64,000 nucleotides of DNA from assembly GCA_963930775.1 (NCBI GenBank), contig OZ005689.1:29341079-29405078 (forward strand), given 5' to 3'. The DNA is from Cliona cf. orientalis. Taxonomy: Eukaryota; Porifera; Demospongiae; Clionaida; Clionaidae. Position numbers and translations under genes: made by a program. The notes under the pieces are model-generated. The model searched no databases. It had not been told where the DNA came from and saw only the letters and a list, made by a program, of their open reading frames with translations. Positions 44,040 to 56,752 of the stretch are shown here, one piece after another (positions within the stretch are counted from its first letter, which is position 1; the number at the start of each line of letters is the position of its first letter).

Positions 44040-44880
44040 CAATCTTATCATGTGTAGTGGACAGCTAGTCTACACACTACTAATATTGAAATGAATCGAT
44101 TGCTGTCCATTTCTTTGATCGAGAGTTCATCAGGAGGCGAAGAAGGCAGTGGTGATCAGCATATGTCGAGAGAACTTTTGAACAAAGCGTTTTCAACGAA
44201 ATTCACACAATACATGCGTTGAGATTGCCGTGGAAAGCCTAACAGCACCTTGTTTTCAATGTATAAACCAAGTATGTGGCAGTTAGATAGGTAACAGACA
44301 CACAGACAGACACGCAGAACGACTACCGTAACCCTTTCGGCGCATGCGCACCAAGGGTTAATTATTTGCATAAATTTAAAAAAGGGACAGAACATCGATA
44401 TGTCCTTGCAAACACGAGTACACTATATAATGTATATCAAAGAAAATGCACCCAATTTTATTATAGTCCAATATTAGGCGTCACTGGTGTGAGAGGTTGA
44501 CTGTGCATATCCTCATGAAAATGTTAATATTCCATCATGTTTGGCCGATGTAAGATTCTATATCTCTTGGGGGGGGGGGGGGGGAAGCACCTCAAAGCAC
44601 CTATAATGTAGGAAAAAAAAACTGGGGAAGCTGACCCAGACCTGCCTAGAAGGCAGTAGATCTTACATGCATGCAGTCATGCTTTATATGTCTGATATAC
44701 ATGTATAATTATAGTATCCAGAATTTATACAAAGAGCAGAGCATTCAACCTCTTAAATATTCACATTGCTGCTGGGCCTATACTGATTCCTGCCCGTATG
44801 TGAACTTTTAGCGGACGCTTTGGTCTTGGCTTGTTTGTTTCACAGAACAATGAGATTCCGCCTGAATGGAGTACTCGTCC
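44040..44880. other. Non-coding stretch
   Basis: No gene supported. Includes a poly-G run near 44568-44583 and TACCGTAACCCTTTCGGCGCATGCG near 44325, which looks like one end of a CCGTA-type element without a recognised partner. Confidence 0.4.
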
Positions 44881-44884
44881 ATGA

Positions 44885-45190
44885 AGATTATTCAGGGCGA
44901 GCCTGAGCGAGCCCTGAATACACGAGAGACAGGAAGCGATTTTATTATATATATATACAACGAAAAATATTTTTCAGAGCGACAAATTTCTTATATAGTC
45001 CGTGTCATTACATGAGGGCATGGATACGCGTCTTGGAAGTGCCCGGTTGCTATGAACGCGTGGCCCTGACGGAAAGAAAGTCCGCACTACAAAGGTTCAG
45101 GATTGGTCAGAACTGTAGGGCCGTGTGGACAAAGAAGAGTGGCTTTAATGCCTCGGGCCATAGCTACAGCTAGAGACGCATTTTGTTGAT
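44885..45190. repeat. Dispersed repeat (GGCGAGCCTGAGCGAGCCC type), copy 1
   Basis: Starts with a self-complementary AGGGCGAGCCTGAGCGAGCCCT. Then AACGAAAAATATTTTTCAGAGCGAC, and further on GGATTGGTCAGAACTGTAGGGCC. The same order appears inverted at 59420-59760. Related starts occur at 19908, 42512 and 61945. Confidence 0.65.
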
Positions 45191-45222
45191 CAAACGATCG
45201 GCGCGAAAGCATTCGACAATGC

Positions 45223-45289
45223 ATCTGCCAGTAATTGGGGTGCATGAGATGCAGATGCATGGTAGAATGCACCCCAATTACTGGCAGAT
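45223..45289. repeat. 67-bp hairpin
   Basis: ATCTGCCAGTAATTGGGGTG and CACCCCAATTACTGGCAGAT are exact inverses around a loop with repeated GATGCAGATGCATG. A related half (GTGCACCCCAATTAATG) is at 62405. Confidence 0.8.
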
Positions 45290-45462
45290 AACTATTTTGT
45301 TGGTAGTTGACCTCAGTTCATCATTGGCCTACTTTATGATGACCCAACCCCTTCCCATAGCCGGCAAATTGCCTATAAAAATTTTGGTTGCTAAGCAGTT
45401 ATTAACAAATACTGTTATTAGATACATGATCATGCATGCTATAGCCACATTATCCCATGGTT

Positions 45463-48400
45463 GTGACATTAAACATACTTGTAATTACTGTAACACATTT
45501 TCAAACAAAAACAATTCAGCTGTTTATTATACATGCAAATGGTGAAGTTTAACATAGTTAGTTCTGCGAATATTTGGCTATGATTGTCCTCGGTGTCTGG
45601 ATCCTTCCAGGGATTCCAGCAGTAAAGCTTTTTGTTATCGTCGTCAAAATATGACGATACTCGTGCTCAATCTTTTCCTTTTTCTCAGCTCCTGGACTCT
45701 TCAAATCGGTTGCTAGCTTACGTGGTGATTCACCCCAGGGAGGCACTTCAGTCATGGCAAAGGCTGACTGGTATATACACGTTATACGTACTAGCCTCAT
45801 TGCCATAGTATGTAATCGTACCAAGTGTTGGGTTCAGTTGCTGACGAGAGCACCGTAGCTTGTCACATGCATCAAGGATGGTAGGAATATCTTCTTCATA
45901 CGCACCAGCTTCCTTTAATGAAGAGGTATTCATGTACACATTAGCTTCTTCTAGCATTTCAGTGTTAGCTTAACTGGAATTTTGATTAAACTAAACACAG
46001 AACTCCAGGTTATATCCGAGTCGCTGCCACAGATCTTGAGGTGGGGTCGTCCTTGCTGTCAATTGAATCTTGCATCATGTACCGTACAATTCTTTGATCT
46101 GCAGAATGATCCTCGTCAAGCAAGTCTGTGAATTGGTTACGACCACAATAATTACCACCATAATCATAACCAATGTCACTATAATGAAAATCCAGATCCT
46201 TGCTGTGTGGGAAGTATGGGAACAAAGACTTATACTCGTCACTTTGCACGACAGGTTGAACAGTGACATTAAACATACTTGTAATTACTGTAACACATTT
46301 TCAAACAAAAACAATTCAGCTATTTATTATACATGCAAACGGCGAAGCTAAACATAGTTCTGCGAATATTTGGCTATGATTGTTCTCGGTGTCTGGATCC
46401 TTCCAGGGATTCCAGCAGTAAAGCTTTTTATTATCGTCGTGAAAAATATGACGATAGTCGTGCTCAATCTTTTCCTTTTTCTCAGCTCCTGGACTCTTCA
46501 AATCGGTTGCTAGCTTACGTGGTGATTCACCCCAGGGAGGCACTTCAGTCATGGCAAAGGCTGACTGGTATATACACGTTATACGTACTAGCCTCATTGC
46601 CATAGTATGTAATCGTACCAAGTGTTGGGTTCAGTTGCTGACGAGAGCACCGTAGCTTGTCACATGCATCAAGGATGGTAGGAATATCTTCACACACACC
46701 AGCTTCCTTTAATGAAGATGCATTCATGTACACATTAGCTTCTTCTAGCATTTCAGTGTTAGCTTAACTGGAATTTTGATTAAACTAAACACAGAACTCC
46801 AGGTTATATCCGAGTCACTGCCACAGATCTTGAGGTGGGGTCGTCCTTGCTGTCAATGGAATCTTGCATCATGTACCGTACAATTCTTTGATCTGCAGAA
46901 TGATCCTCGTCAAGCAAGTCTGTGAATTGGTTACGACCACAATAATTACCACCATAATCATAACCAATGTCACTATAATGAAAATCCAGATCCTTGCTGT
47001 GTGGGAAGTATGGGAACAAAGACTTATACTCGTCACTTTGCACGACAGGTTGAACAGTGACATTAAACATACTTGTAATTACTGTAACACATTTTCAAAC
47101 AAAAACAATTCAGCTATTTATTATACATGCAAATGGCGAAGTTAAACATAGTTCTGCGAATATTTGGCTATGATTGTTCTCGGTGTCTGGATCCTTTCAG
47201 GGATTCCAGCAGTAAAGCTTTTTGTTACCGTCATCAAAAATATGACGATAGTCGTGCTCAATCTTTTCCTTTTTCTCAGCTCCTGGACTCTTCAAATCGG
47301 TTGCTAGCTTACATGGTGATTCACCCCAGGGAGGCACTTCAGTCATGGCAAAGGCTGACTGGTATATACACGTTATACGTACTAGCCTCATTGCCATAGT
47401 ATGTAATCGTACCAAGTGTTGGGTTCAGTTGCTGACGAGAGCACCGTAGCTTGTCACATGCATCAAGGATGGTAGGAATATCTTCACACACACCAGCTTC
47501 CTTTAATGAAGATGCATTCATGTACACATTAGCTTCTTCTAGCATTTCAGTGTTAGCTTAACTGAAATTTTGATTAAACTAAACACAGAACTCCAGGTTA
47601 TATCCGAGTCGCTGCCACAGATCTTGAGGTGGGGTCGTCCTTGCTGTCAATGGAATCTTGCATCATGTACCGTACAATTCTTTGATCTGCAGAATGATCC
47701 TCGTCAAGCAAGTCTGTGAATTGGTTACGACCACAATAATTACCACCATAATCATAACCAATGTCACTATAATGAAAATCCAGATCCTTGCTGTGTGGGA
47801 AGTATGGGAACAAAGACTTATACTCGTCACTTTGCACGACAGGTTGAACAGTGACATTAAACATACTTGTAATTACTGTAACACATTTTCAAACAAAAAC
47901 AATTCAGCTATTTATTATACATGCAAACGGCGAAGCTAAACATAGTTAGTTCTGCGAATATTTGGCTATGATTGTTCTCGGTGTCTGGATCCTTCCAGGG
48001 ATTCCAGCAGTAAAGCTTTTTATTATCGTCGTGAAAAATATGACGATAGTCGTGCTCAATCTTTTCCTTTTTCTCAGCTCCTGGACTCTTCAAATCGGTT
48101 GCTAGCTTACGTGGTGATTCACCCCAGGGAGGCACTTCAGTCATGGCAAAGGCTGATTGGTATATACACGTTATACGTACTAGCCTCATTGCCATAGTAT
48201 GTAATCGTACCAAGTGTTGGGTTCAGTTGCTGACGAGAGCACCGTAGCTTGTCACATGCATCAAGGATGGTAGGAATATCTTCACACACACCAGCTTCCT
48301 TTAATGAAGATGCATTCATGTACACATTAGCTTCTTCTAGCATTTCAGTGTTAGCTTAACTGGAATTTTGATTAAACTAAACACAGAACTCCAGGTTATA

Positions 48401-51016
48401 TCCGAGTCGCTGCCACAGATCTTGAGGTGGGGTCGTCCTTGCTGTCAATGGAATCTTGCATCATGTACCGTACAATTCTTTGATCTGCAGAATGATCCTC
48501 GTCAAGCAAGTCTGTGAATTGGTTACGACCACAATAATTACCACCATAATCATAACCAATGTCACTATAATGAAAATCCAGATCCTTGCTGTGTGGGAAG
48601 TATGGGAACAAAGACTTATACTCGTCACTTTGCACGACAGGTTGAACAGTGACATTAAACATACTTGTAATTACTGTAACACATTTTCAAACAAAAACAA
48701 TTCAGCTATTTATTATACATGCAAATGGCGAAGTTAAACATAGTTCTGCGAATATTTGGCTATGATTGTTCTCGGTGTCTGGATCCTTCCAGGGATTCCA
48801 GCAGTAAAGCTTTTTGTTACCGTCATCAAAAATATGACGATAGTCGTGCTCAATCTTTTCCTTTTTCTCAGCTCCTGGACTCTTCAAATCGGTTGCTAGC
48901 TTACATGGTGATTCACCCCAGGGAGGCACTTCAGTCATGGCAAAGGCTGACTGGTATATACACGTTATACGTACTAGCCTCATTGCCATAGTATGTAATC
49001 GTACCAAGTGTTGGGTTCAGTTGCTGACGAGAGCACCGTAGCTTGTCACATGCATCAAGGATGGTAGGAATATCTTCACACACACCAGCTTCCTTTAATG
49101 AAGATGCATTCATGTACACATTGGCTTCTTCTAGCATTTCAGTGTTAGCTTAACTGGAATTTTGATTAAACTAAACACAGAACTCCAGGTTATATCCGAG
49201 TCGCTGCCACAGATCTTGAGGTGGGGTCGTCCTTGCTGTCAATGGAATCTTGCATCATGTACCGTACAATTCTTTGATCTGCAGAATGATCCTCGTCAAG
49301 CAAGTCTGTGAACTGGTTACGACCACAATAATTACCACCATAATCATAACCAATGTCACTATAATGAAAATCCAGATCCTTGCTGTGTGGGAAGTATGGG
49401 AACAAAGACTTATACTCGTCACTTTGCACGACAGGTTGAACAGTGACATTAAACATACTTGTAATTACTGTAACACATTTTCAAACAAAAACAATTCAGC
49501 TATTTATTATACATGCAAACGGCGAAGCTAAACATAGTTAGTTCTGCGAATATTTGGCTATGATTGTTCTCGGTGTCTGGATCCTTCCAGGGATTCCAGC
49601 AGTAAAGCTTTTTATTATCGTCGTGAAAAATATGACGATAGTTGTGCTCAATCTTTTCCTTTTTCTCAGCTCCTGGACTCTTCAAATCGGTTGCTAGCTT
49701 ACGTGGTGATTCACCCCAGGGAGGCACTTCAGTCATGGCAAAGGCTGACTGGTATATACACGTTATACGTACTAGCCTCATTGCCATAGTATGTAATCGT
49801 ACCAAGTGTTGGGTTCAGTTGCTGACGAGAGCACCGTAGCTTGTCACATGCATCAAGGATGGTAGGAATATCTTCACACACACCAGCTTCCTTTAATGAA
49901 GATGCATTCATGTACACATTAGCTTCTTCTAGCATTTCAGTGTTAGCTTAACTGGAATTTTGATTAAACTAAACACAGAACTCCAGGTTATATCCGAGTC
50001 GCTGCCACAGATCTTGAGGTGGGGTCGTCCTTGCTGTCAATGGAATCTTGCATCATGTACCGTACAATTCTTTGATCTGCAGAATGATCCTCGTCAAGCA
50101 AGTCTGTGAATTGGTTACGACCACAATAATTACCACCATAATGAAAATCCAGATCCTTGCTGTGTGGGAAGTATGGGAACAAAGACTTATACTCGTCACT
50201 TTGCACGACAGGTTGAACAGTGACATTAAACATACTTGTAATTACTGTAACACATTTTCAAACAAAAACAATTCAGCTATTTACTATACATGCAAATGGC
50301 GAAGTTAAACATAGTTCTGCGAATATTTGGCTATGATTGTTCTCGGTGTCTGGATCCTTCCAGGGATTCCAGCAGTAAAGCTTTTTGTTACCGTCATCAA
50401 AAATATGACGATAGTCGTGCTCAATCTTTTCCTTTTTCTCAGCTCCTGGACTCTTCAAATCGGTTGCTAGCTTACATGGTGATTCACCCCAGGGAGGCAC
50501 TTCAGTCATGGCAAAGGCTGACTGGTATATACACGTTATACGTACTAGCCTCATTGCCATAGTATGTAATCGTACCAAGTGTTGGGTTCAGTTGCTGACG
50601 AGAGCACCGTAGCTTGTCACATGCATCAAGGATGGTAGGAATATCTTCACACACACCAGCTTCCTTTAATGAAGATGCATTCATGTACACATTAGCTTCT
50701 TCTAGCATTTCAGTGTTAGCTTAACTGGAATTTTGATTAAACTAAACACAGAACTCCAGGTTATATCCGAGTCGCTGCCACAGATCTTGAGGTGGGGTCA
50801 TCCTTGCTGTCAATGGAATCTTGCATCATGTACCGTACAATTCTTTGGATTGCTTTGCAGAATGATCCTCATCAAGCAAGTCTGTGAATTGGTTACAACC
50901 ACAATAATTACCACCATAATCATAACCAATATCACTAAAATAAAAATCCAGATCTTTGCTGTGTGGGAAGTAGGGGAACAAAGACTTTTACTCGTCACGT
51001 TGCAGGACAGGTTTAA
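45463..51016. repeat. Seven tandem ~794-bp units from the 3' part of an oxygenase-like gene
   Basis: Units begin with GTGACATTAAACATACTTG at about 45463, 46263, 47057, 47851, 48649, 49443 and 50220. On the minus strand each carries the same coding remnants: DEYKSLFPYFPHSKDLDF and DIGYDYGGNYCGRNQF; MLEEANVYMNASSLKEAG and TITYYGNEAS; and, in a shifted frame, MTEVPPWGESP with YCWNPWKDPD. Units 2-7 alternate: type A (ACGGCGAAGCTAAAC, TTATTATCGTCGTG, TTACGTGG) at 2, 4, 6; type B (AATGGCGAAGTTAAAC, TTGTTACCGTCATC, TTACATGG) at 3, 5, 7. Unit 1 is more diverged and unit 6 has a 21-bp deletion (about 50139). The frameshift between YYGNEAS and EVPPW is in every unit, so it predates amplification. The plus-strand frames are shadows. 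Confidence 0.92.
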
Positions 51017-51560
51017 CAGTCACTCTCAGATCAAGGAATTTGGCTGAGGAATAGATCAAATAATCAACTTCCTTTTGAACGTGGGGTAGTAGCTCCTTTT
51101 CGCTGAGTAAGCCAAAAGCATAGAGGTGATCACATTTGAAAGCGAGACAACCTCCGTCCCTCATGAAGTGGGGTGTACCAATAGCCGTCTGGAGACAATT
51201 ATAGAACGGATTACCCGATGGAATTGAATGCAGTCTTTCTTGCACCGCATAAAGGTTGTAGGTAAGGGTAATGCGATGGCCGGCAGACACAGGTAGAATC
51301 TCGTGCTCACCATCCCTGAAGAAAGCGGCCCAACAGACCTCACTCAGGGAAGAATCAGGCAAAGAAGACCAGTTAAAGACCACCTCCTGGTCTCCATGAT
51401 GAGTTACTAAAGCTCCACCAGAGAAATGAGTTGGAAGACAGATGACCAAACTTCCAAACATGTGGCTTGAAGTGACCTCCTGGACCGGTGTATTACTTGA
51501 GCTTGTGTAGTTCAGCTCGAATGCTTCGGTTGGGGTCCATCAGTGTTTCAATCTCTCTTA
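50810..51560 (-). pseudogene. Degenerate 2OG-Fe(II) oxygenase-like gene, source of the tandem units
   Basis: Minus-strand order: ETLMDPNRSIRAELHKLK, an in-frame TAA, YTGPGGHFKPH, then in another frame MFGSLVICLPTHFSGGALVT, HHGDQEVVFNWSS, CWAAFFRDGEHEILPV and SAGHRITLTYNLY. This matches the pattern of prolyl-4-hydroxylase-like 2OG-Fe(II) proteins (HFKPHxDTPR...MFGTLVVCLP...GHRVTLTYNLY, recalled from fungal and protist members). The segment after HFKPH that should supply the metal-binding Asp is missing, and the frame shifts there. Past VTVKPVLQRDE a TAA stands where the tandem units have TAT. Several independent lesions, so dead. The tail continues into unit 7 of the array. Confidence 0.75.
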
Positions 51561-51639
51561 TTATTATGAGGGCAGATTGATGTCATTAGCTTATCTGGGT
51601 CAATGATGTATGTATATATATATATTCTTTTATGTTTAT

Positions 51640-51890
51640 GGGGTGATCATTTCAGTGAGGAGAGAGTTAATGAAATTCACTACACGTAGGTAATGGTTGT
51701 TGAGCGCATGCCAGTACACTCAACTTGAACTGCACACAATCTGAAAGACAACTTGGCAGATGATCTGTACGTATAGGCAAAGGCATGAAACTGAAAAGGT
51801 GAGTGCTGGACCTCACTGGCAAGGCTCAGGTCCACAATTAACATCACTGATACTTCCCTGAGCATGACTTGGACTCGTGATAGTCATTGA
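51640..51890. repeat. Dispersed repeat, partner at 62060-62290
   Basis: Shared phrases: GAGGAGAGAGTTAA, GGTAATGGTTGT, AAAGGTGAGTGCTG, GGCAAGGCTCAGGTCCAC and ATTAACATCACTG, same orientation. Both copies are preceded by TA/CA-rich repeats. Divergence is substantial. No function known. Confidence 0.75.
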
Positions 51891-51959
51891 CTGGAGTACA
51901 CTATTTAATATAGGTGATCAACAACATAGGACTACTAGCAGACTATGATACCTTCACTC

Positions 51960-52433
51960 TCATTGTAGCTTCTTAGACGGGAACCAGGCAGCGTATGGGG
52001 ACCATGCACAGCTGCTGTGGACAGTCGGGGGACCACTCAAAAGAGTGTGACAAGCAACTAAATCAGCCTGACATACTGCTGTAGTCTGGGGTATCAGCCC
52101 CATGCCGCTGATGCATGTGATGCTAGATGACATGAGGAATATTATGATTTGCGCGAAGGCTCGCCCCGCACAGATGATTTTCATCACCACTAGTATTATT
52201 GAAGTTCTGCTGTGCAAAGGAGTCTCTTCTCCTTGTTCACTCCAGGCAATACAAGCTCCCGTGAAACATCCATCCAAGTGAGAGCGTACAGCGAAGAACG
52301 GTACAGAGAGAGATAATTCAGCAACTTCTTCAACTATAGCCTTGATTTCCTTTGATATCCTTACACTTCCTGGCAACCGATGAATAATAGTTCCACTTCT
52401 TTCAAGCGTCTGGCGAATTTCAAGATGCCTCAC
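51960..52433 (-). CDS. Unassigned 157-residue open frame
   Basis: A minus-strand frame with a plausible N-terminal half (RISKEIKAIVEEVAELSLSV, PFFAVRSHLDG) and a less convincing Ile/Ser/Cys-rich second half. It lies upstream of the degenerate oxygenase on the same strand, so it could be an earlier exon, but I see no clear splice signals and no family match. Confidence 0.3.
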   Translation of the reverse strand: MRHLEIRQTLERSGTIIHRLPGSVRISKEIKAIVEEVAELSLSVPFFAVRSHLDGCFTGACIAWSEQGEETPLHSRTSIILVVMKIICAGRAFAQIIIFLMSSSITCISGMGLIPQTTAVCQADLVACHTLLSGPPTVHSSCAWSPYAAWFPSKKLQ

Positions 52434-52439
52434 CTGCTG

Positions 52440-53375
52440 GCCTTGATGCCTTCTTCATGTAGAATCTTTGCGATTTGTAGGCACTTTGTGTTGCTCTTAA
52501 AACTGCTTTGCATAGTTACTAAACATCTACACGTGCAATAAAAAAAAATTAAATCGTCCTCCATGAACAAGAACTGGACATCCCTCCTTTCCTATTTATC
52601 ATCGTTCTGTGTAGAAAGAGAGGGGTACCAACAAGAAACAAGCCAAGACCAAACCCCCTTATAAAATCAATGCTTACCTTCCCACAAGTAGTCAAGACTC
52701 TTCTCACGAGGACCTTGTCCACTTCAGTATGCTCGCTATCACTTTTGAGCTTTCAATTAAACGTTTATATGTGGTGACGTTGGCTTTAATTAGAAACAGT
52801 TGTGGATGTGCCCTATTTAAAACATAAACATACTCAAAATGCAGCGCTATTTAGAATAGAACGGGAATGCAACGCAGCATAGAAAACAATTGTATTACGA
52901 AGACAGAACGGGAACTTTTCTGTATCCCATCCTCTCCATAGCCAGCGATCCAGGATCTTGTAGTTCAATATCCAAGTCTTGTAACTTTCAAAAGTGTTGA
53001 TAAGTAAGTTGAAAGTCGCTCATGCATGTAGCGCAGCAAGCGCGATAGAACCACACATCATTCTTATCAACCAGTGGCAGACACCTAATATCCTATATTG
53101 CACTTTTGAGCAAATCTGGGAAAGTCATTATGTTCACATGCTCACGTGGCCACACCCACACATGTAGCGCATGGGCGTAAAACATTAGCTTCAGTATACA
53201 AACACATGGGAAACACTTGAGAGGCTTGGGGTCCATCTTTATGTATGAATCAACAATTTTACTTTGTCCATCATTTCTATGCTTGTGCATATGTGACCGT
53301 CCATGAGAAAACCATGCATATTGCGCTGGATTTCCATCTGAGGTATAGGCCAAACTAGTAGCCAATGGTGATAAC
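52440..53375. other. Non-coding stretch
   Basis: Nothing recognised beyond short A-runs. No exon with good splice sites seen. Confidence 0.4.
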
Positions 53376-53377
53376 TA

Positions 53378-54273
53378 CTGTACTCGCTCTAATTATCCGA
53401 ACGGCCAAAAATAATTATTAATATTGCCGTTCGGTGCTAAATAGAAAGTAAATAAATTCGGGCAATGGTTTGTTCGAGTGTAAATAGAACGGATCCGGTG
53501 CAAATCGAGAAAGCACTATTGTAGCGACGAAGAAACAGCAGTCGATCGATGTCCAACTATAGGTTTATCGTTGTCAGCTCTAGAGTTCTCAGTATCGCTG
53601 TGCTCTCAGGAGCGATCACAAAATGATCGCTGTCTCAGGGCCGGGGGAGCCGCTCCGGCTGCTCAGGCCATGGCCTGAGCAATATTTGGTCTGATTTTCG
53701 AAGCTATGTGCTAGTTGAGCATTCCTGCAATATGAACCACGCCTACGGCGTGTTCTGCGCAAGCGCTTAAATGCACGCTCGAGCAACCACATGCACGTGC
53801 AACTACCATTATAATAGCATCTATAGATCTGTAGTCCTGGTCTTAGAGATTTTAGCGACCAGGCATCATCCATGAACTGACAGTCAATACAGCTGAAGGT
53901 GTCCATCTCAGAAATATAATTCTGGGGGAAGGACATGCTAGGCCCCCCCCCCCCCCCCCCCCCCCCCGTACCCCTTTCCATTAGTATGCTGCCACTTTAG
54001 CCTCACCATAATTTTCTACCTACCCCCGGCCCTGTGTCTGTGTCTGTGTTACCTTTCTACTCTTTACTGTCCAAGATGTGGTAGTCACACTCTTCGATGA
54101 ACGTGGAAGAGTTGTCTCGAGCTCCTGCCATGCCGTACCGTGTGGCTGTTTGGTTGATTTAGAGCGGATGAGAAAACTTGAAATTCAAGATGTTCGACGA
54201 ATTAGGAAGGAAATAATTACTTAAACTTACCATTCGGGCTATTAGAATGTTCGAATAATTAGAGCGAGTACGG
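53378..54273. mobile_element. 896-bp TA-flanked element with CYGTACTCGCTC ends
   Basis: Left TA-CTGTACTCGCTCTAATTAT, right reversed TA-CCGTACTCGCTCTAATTAT, both then YCGAAC. TA at 53376-53377 and 54274-54275. Contains an internal inverted GCCGTTCGG pair near the left end and a poly-C run of about 26 at 53942-53967. A minus-strand frame (53981-53616) has no recognisable domain. Non-autonomous. Confidence 0.88.
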
Positions 54274-54275
54274 TA

Positions 54276-55580
54276 TCCATGTTCAGATTTTGGTATAGAT
54301 GAATAGAGGAATCAATTCCTTTACACAAAAATCTGCTTTGTAGCTTCTAGAACGCTACCAAGTTATGGCTTGAAGAAGTCAGCTGGGTAGCTACATAGAG
54401 CGTCCATGATACGGAGCAGTTGCCGTTGGATAAGCATGGCAGCTGCTCAGAAAAAGTCTCCAGCCACTTCTTTCTTTTGATTTTATGTACTACCGAGCTT
54501 TAGAAACGTTAGTCTTCTTGTTTTGTTTTGTTTTATTTTTTTTAGTGTGTAACTTGTTCTGAGTATTTTGCTGCCATCTAGCTCACTGACTTAGGGCAGG
54601 GCCACATATTCTTGCATAAATGGCGAGTATATGGACTTCTGCGTGCAACCTACATAGCAATATTTCGCTGTATTTTCTGGAAAATTTTAGTATGGGCGAT
54701 CCGTGTACATTTTGGCTCATATATCGGGCTAGAGACTTCAAATTTGAAGGAGCAGTTCAAACATTGTAGTTGATGATGGTGTCCTTAACTCAAAATTGGT
54801 TGTCAGTGCAATATGCATGATTTTGTCATGAAAGGTCACATATTGTGACCGTTTACGAGAAAACCCGACATTAGGGATATTTTGTGAAAGTTGAGTTTGA
54901 TGTATGGTAGATAAGCTCTACCATAGAGCAAACCCACGTTCAAATTTCAGACCGATTGTGCACTTCTGATACAGTGCTTTGTTTGCAATCGCGCCATGCC
55001 CCCAATAATCGAGAAATTATGGCTCAAAGGCATTGCTATGCACGCGTTTGGCCATACTATGCGTGAATCGGAAATCAATTGAATGAACCTGGGCGGAGCC
55101 GTTCGAAACGAACGTAAAGATTGAGCAAGGGTTGGATTTCGTCGTTGACAACAGGTGCTGATAGTTCTTCGATGCCCAAGAAGCTTAAAAGGTGAGCGAA
55201 CGTACAGTAGTTCGATGAATATAGCTGTATGTAGATATGAATTCTAATTAGCACCAATGCATAGCAATGGGCTGCATGCAGGACAACAGTACAGACTAGG
55301 TAGGTCAAAATGAAGGGTTATTTCGCCTTTCTAACTTATGGTTAGCCTTCTGTAGACGACGTCAAAGGTTAGCAATTTTGACATTTTTCGACGCGAGGTA
55401 CTAAAAAACACACATTGCACAAGTAGCATGCGGATCCCGTATGCCGGGTTTGTCAGATGTGGTCACATATACTGCATGCCCATAAAAAACATACCTTCAA
55501 GTAGTGCCCAGAGCTCCAATAATTATTTGATTTATTCATTTATTTTATTTTTTGTCATTGTAACTTTTCCCGTTTTTGTT
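54276..55580. other. Mostly non-coding; possible first exon at 55172-55191
   Basis: ATG at 55172 opens MPKKLK and meets a strong donor (AAAAG|GTGAGC). This resembles the short basic first exons of the twin genes at 22127 and 25059. The phase does not fit directly to the acceptor at 55584, so a further exon would be needed. The rest shows no gene. Confidence 0.3.
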
Positions 55581-55584
55581 GCAG

Positions 55585-56554
55585 GTATTATTTATCAATC
55601 TCAACTGGATGCTGATTTTGTAACAGAAGTTATACGGGAGCTGACTACTACATTAGGTGTATTAAACAAAGTTCCTTCGCGAACTAGAGAATACCACCTT
55701 GTATGCCGCAACCCACTCCTATATGTTCATGTCTTTGATAAAAGCGAACTGACGAGCAATTGTTGTGTGCCCATAATAGCTTGGGATAAATTTGCAACAA
55801 TCTTTTGTTTGCAGTCAGTACCACCAGAACCCTTGCCAGAACCTACAATATCCATTGATTTTCGACCTGTATACATGGATAACATTGCCCTCAAGGAGGT
55901 GGGGGTTACAGGTTCACGATTTGATAGTGTGTTGAGTGGAGATACCCCTTTTGTGAACAGGTTGGTATTAACTGGGACGAGAGAATATGGACAGTGTATT
56001 GGGTACTGAAGGAGAAGGAACAACGACTGGGTGTGAAAGTTTACAACATAAGCCAGCATGGACAACACTGGGAAAGTACATTGTCAGATTTACTCAAAAC
56101 GTCCAAGGTAGCTTTGAATGCAATACCCTTTAAAGGGGTTACCGACATTTTGTTGCTGGGTAAGACCAATGCTCTTTTAATCTTTGTCAAAGAGGACGAT
56201 GCAGTCAATGCTGCTTGCAGCTACGAGGGGATCGACACCAAGACCATATGGATTGAAATAGGCGTGGGACAAATTGCTCGAGTTTATTGTCCGAACTACC
56301 AAAGCGTATTACCTACTATTGAATTGCTGTCGGTAATGTATCTCATCGGGGTGGCACTCTCCTTGAAGATGATGCCTAAGGGCCTATGCCACAGGATAAA
56401 AATATATGGCTGGTTAATTTTCAAAGGCAACTTCAACTTGGGTGTTGAACTGCTTATCTCTAATGATAAACCTCAAGTGAACATCCTTTTTATTTCATCA
56501 AACTTTGTGATGTTAAATCATTATTTTAATTATTTGCATAAATTTGTAAAATAG
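55585..56554 (+). pseudogene. Unrecognised gene with one frameshift
   Basis: The exon begins after TTTTTGTTGCAG (55584): IIYQSQLDADFVTEVIREL, then EYHLVCRNPLLYVHVF, PIIAWDKFATIFCLQ and FRPVYMDNIALKEVG. Near 55962-55990 the reading changes frame to GINWDERIWTVYWVLKEKEQ and continues KVYNISQHGQHWESTL, FKGVTDILLLGKTNALLIF and IWIEIGVGQ to a stop at 56554. Composition on both sides is clearly protein-like. I recognise no family. TDILLLGKTNALLIFVK might be a degenerate PD-(D/E)XK-type strand pair, but that is speculation. A single-base change, sequence error or missed splice could explain the break. Confidence 0.5.
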
Positions 56555-56752
56555 TAACATGGCATGACAAGTACAATTTACATAATGTATATTGAAGAAA
56601 TGTTTTCACACAATTCCATAGTCCGTAATGTTCAGGTATGTGACAGGATTATCTACGGCAGTAGTCAAAACTTGGTGCATGCGAGGGGGATGGTGTCGAT
56701 TTTTGGCCTGATGCAAATGGCAGCAGTGGTGGTAGGATCTGGAGGGATGGAG

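Noticed and set aside
45463-51016. Repeated 90-93-codon plus-strand frames and a second 64-codon minus frame in every tandem unit
   Set aside because: They are conserved only because the DNA units are near-identical; the minus-strand oxygenase-derived frames have the recognisable homology.
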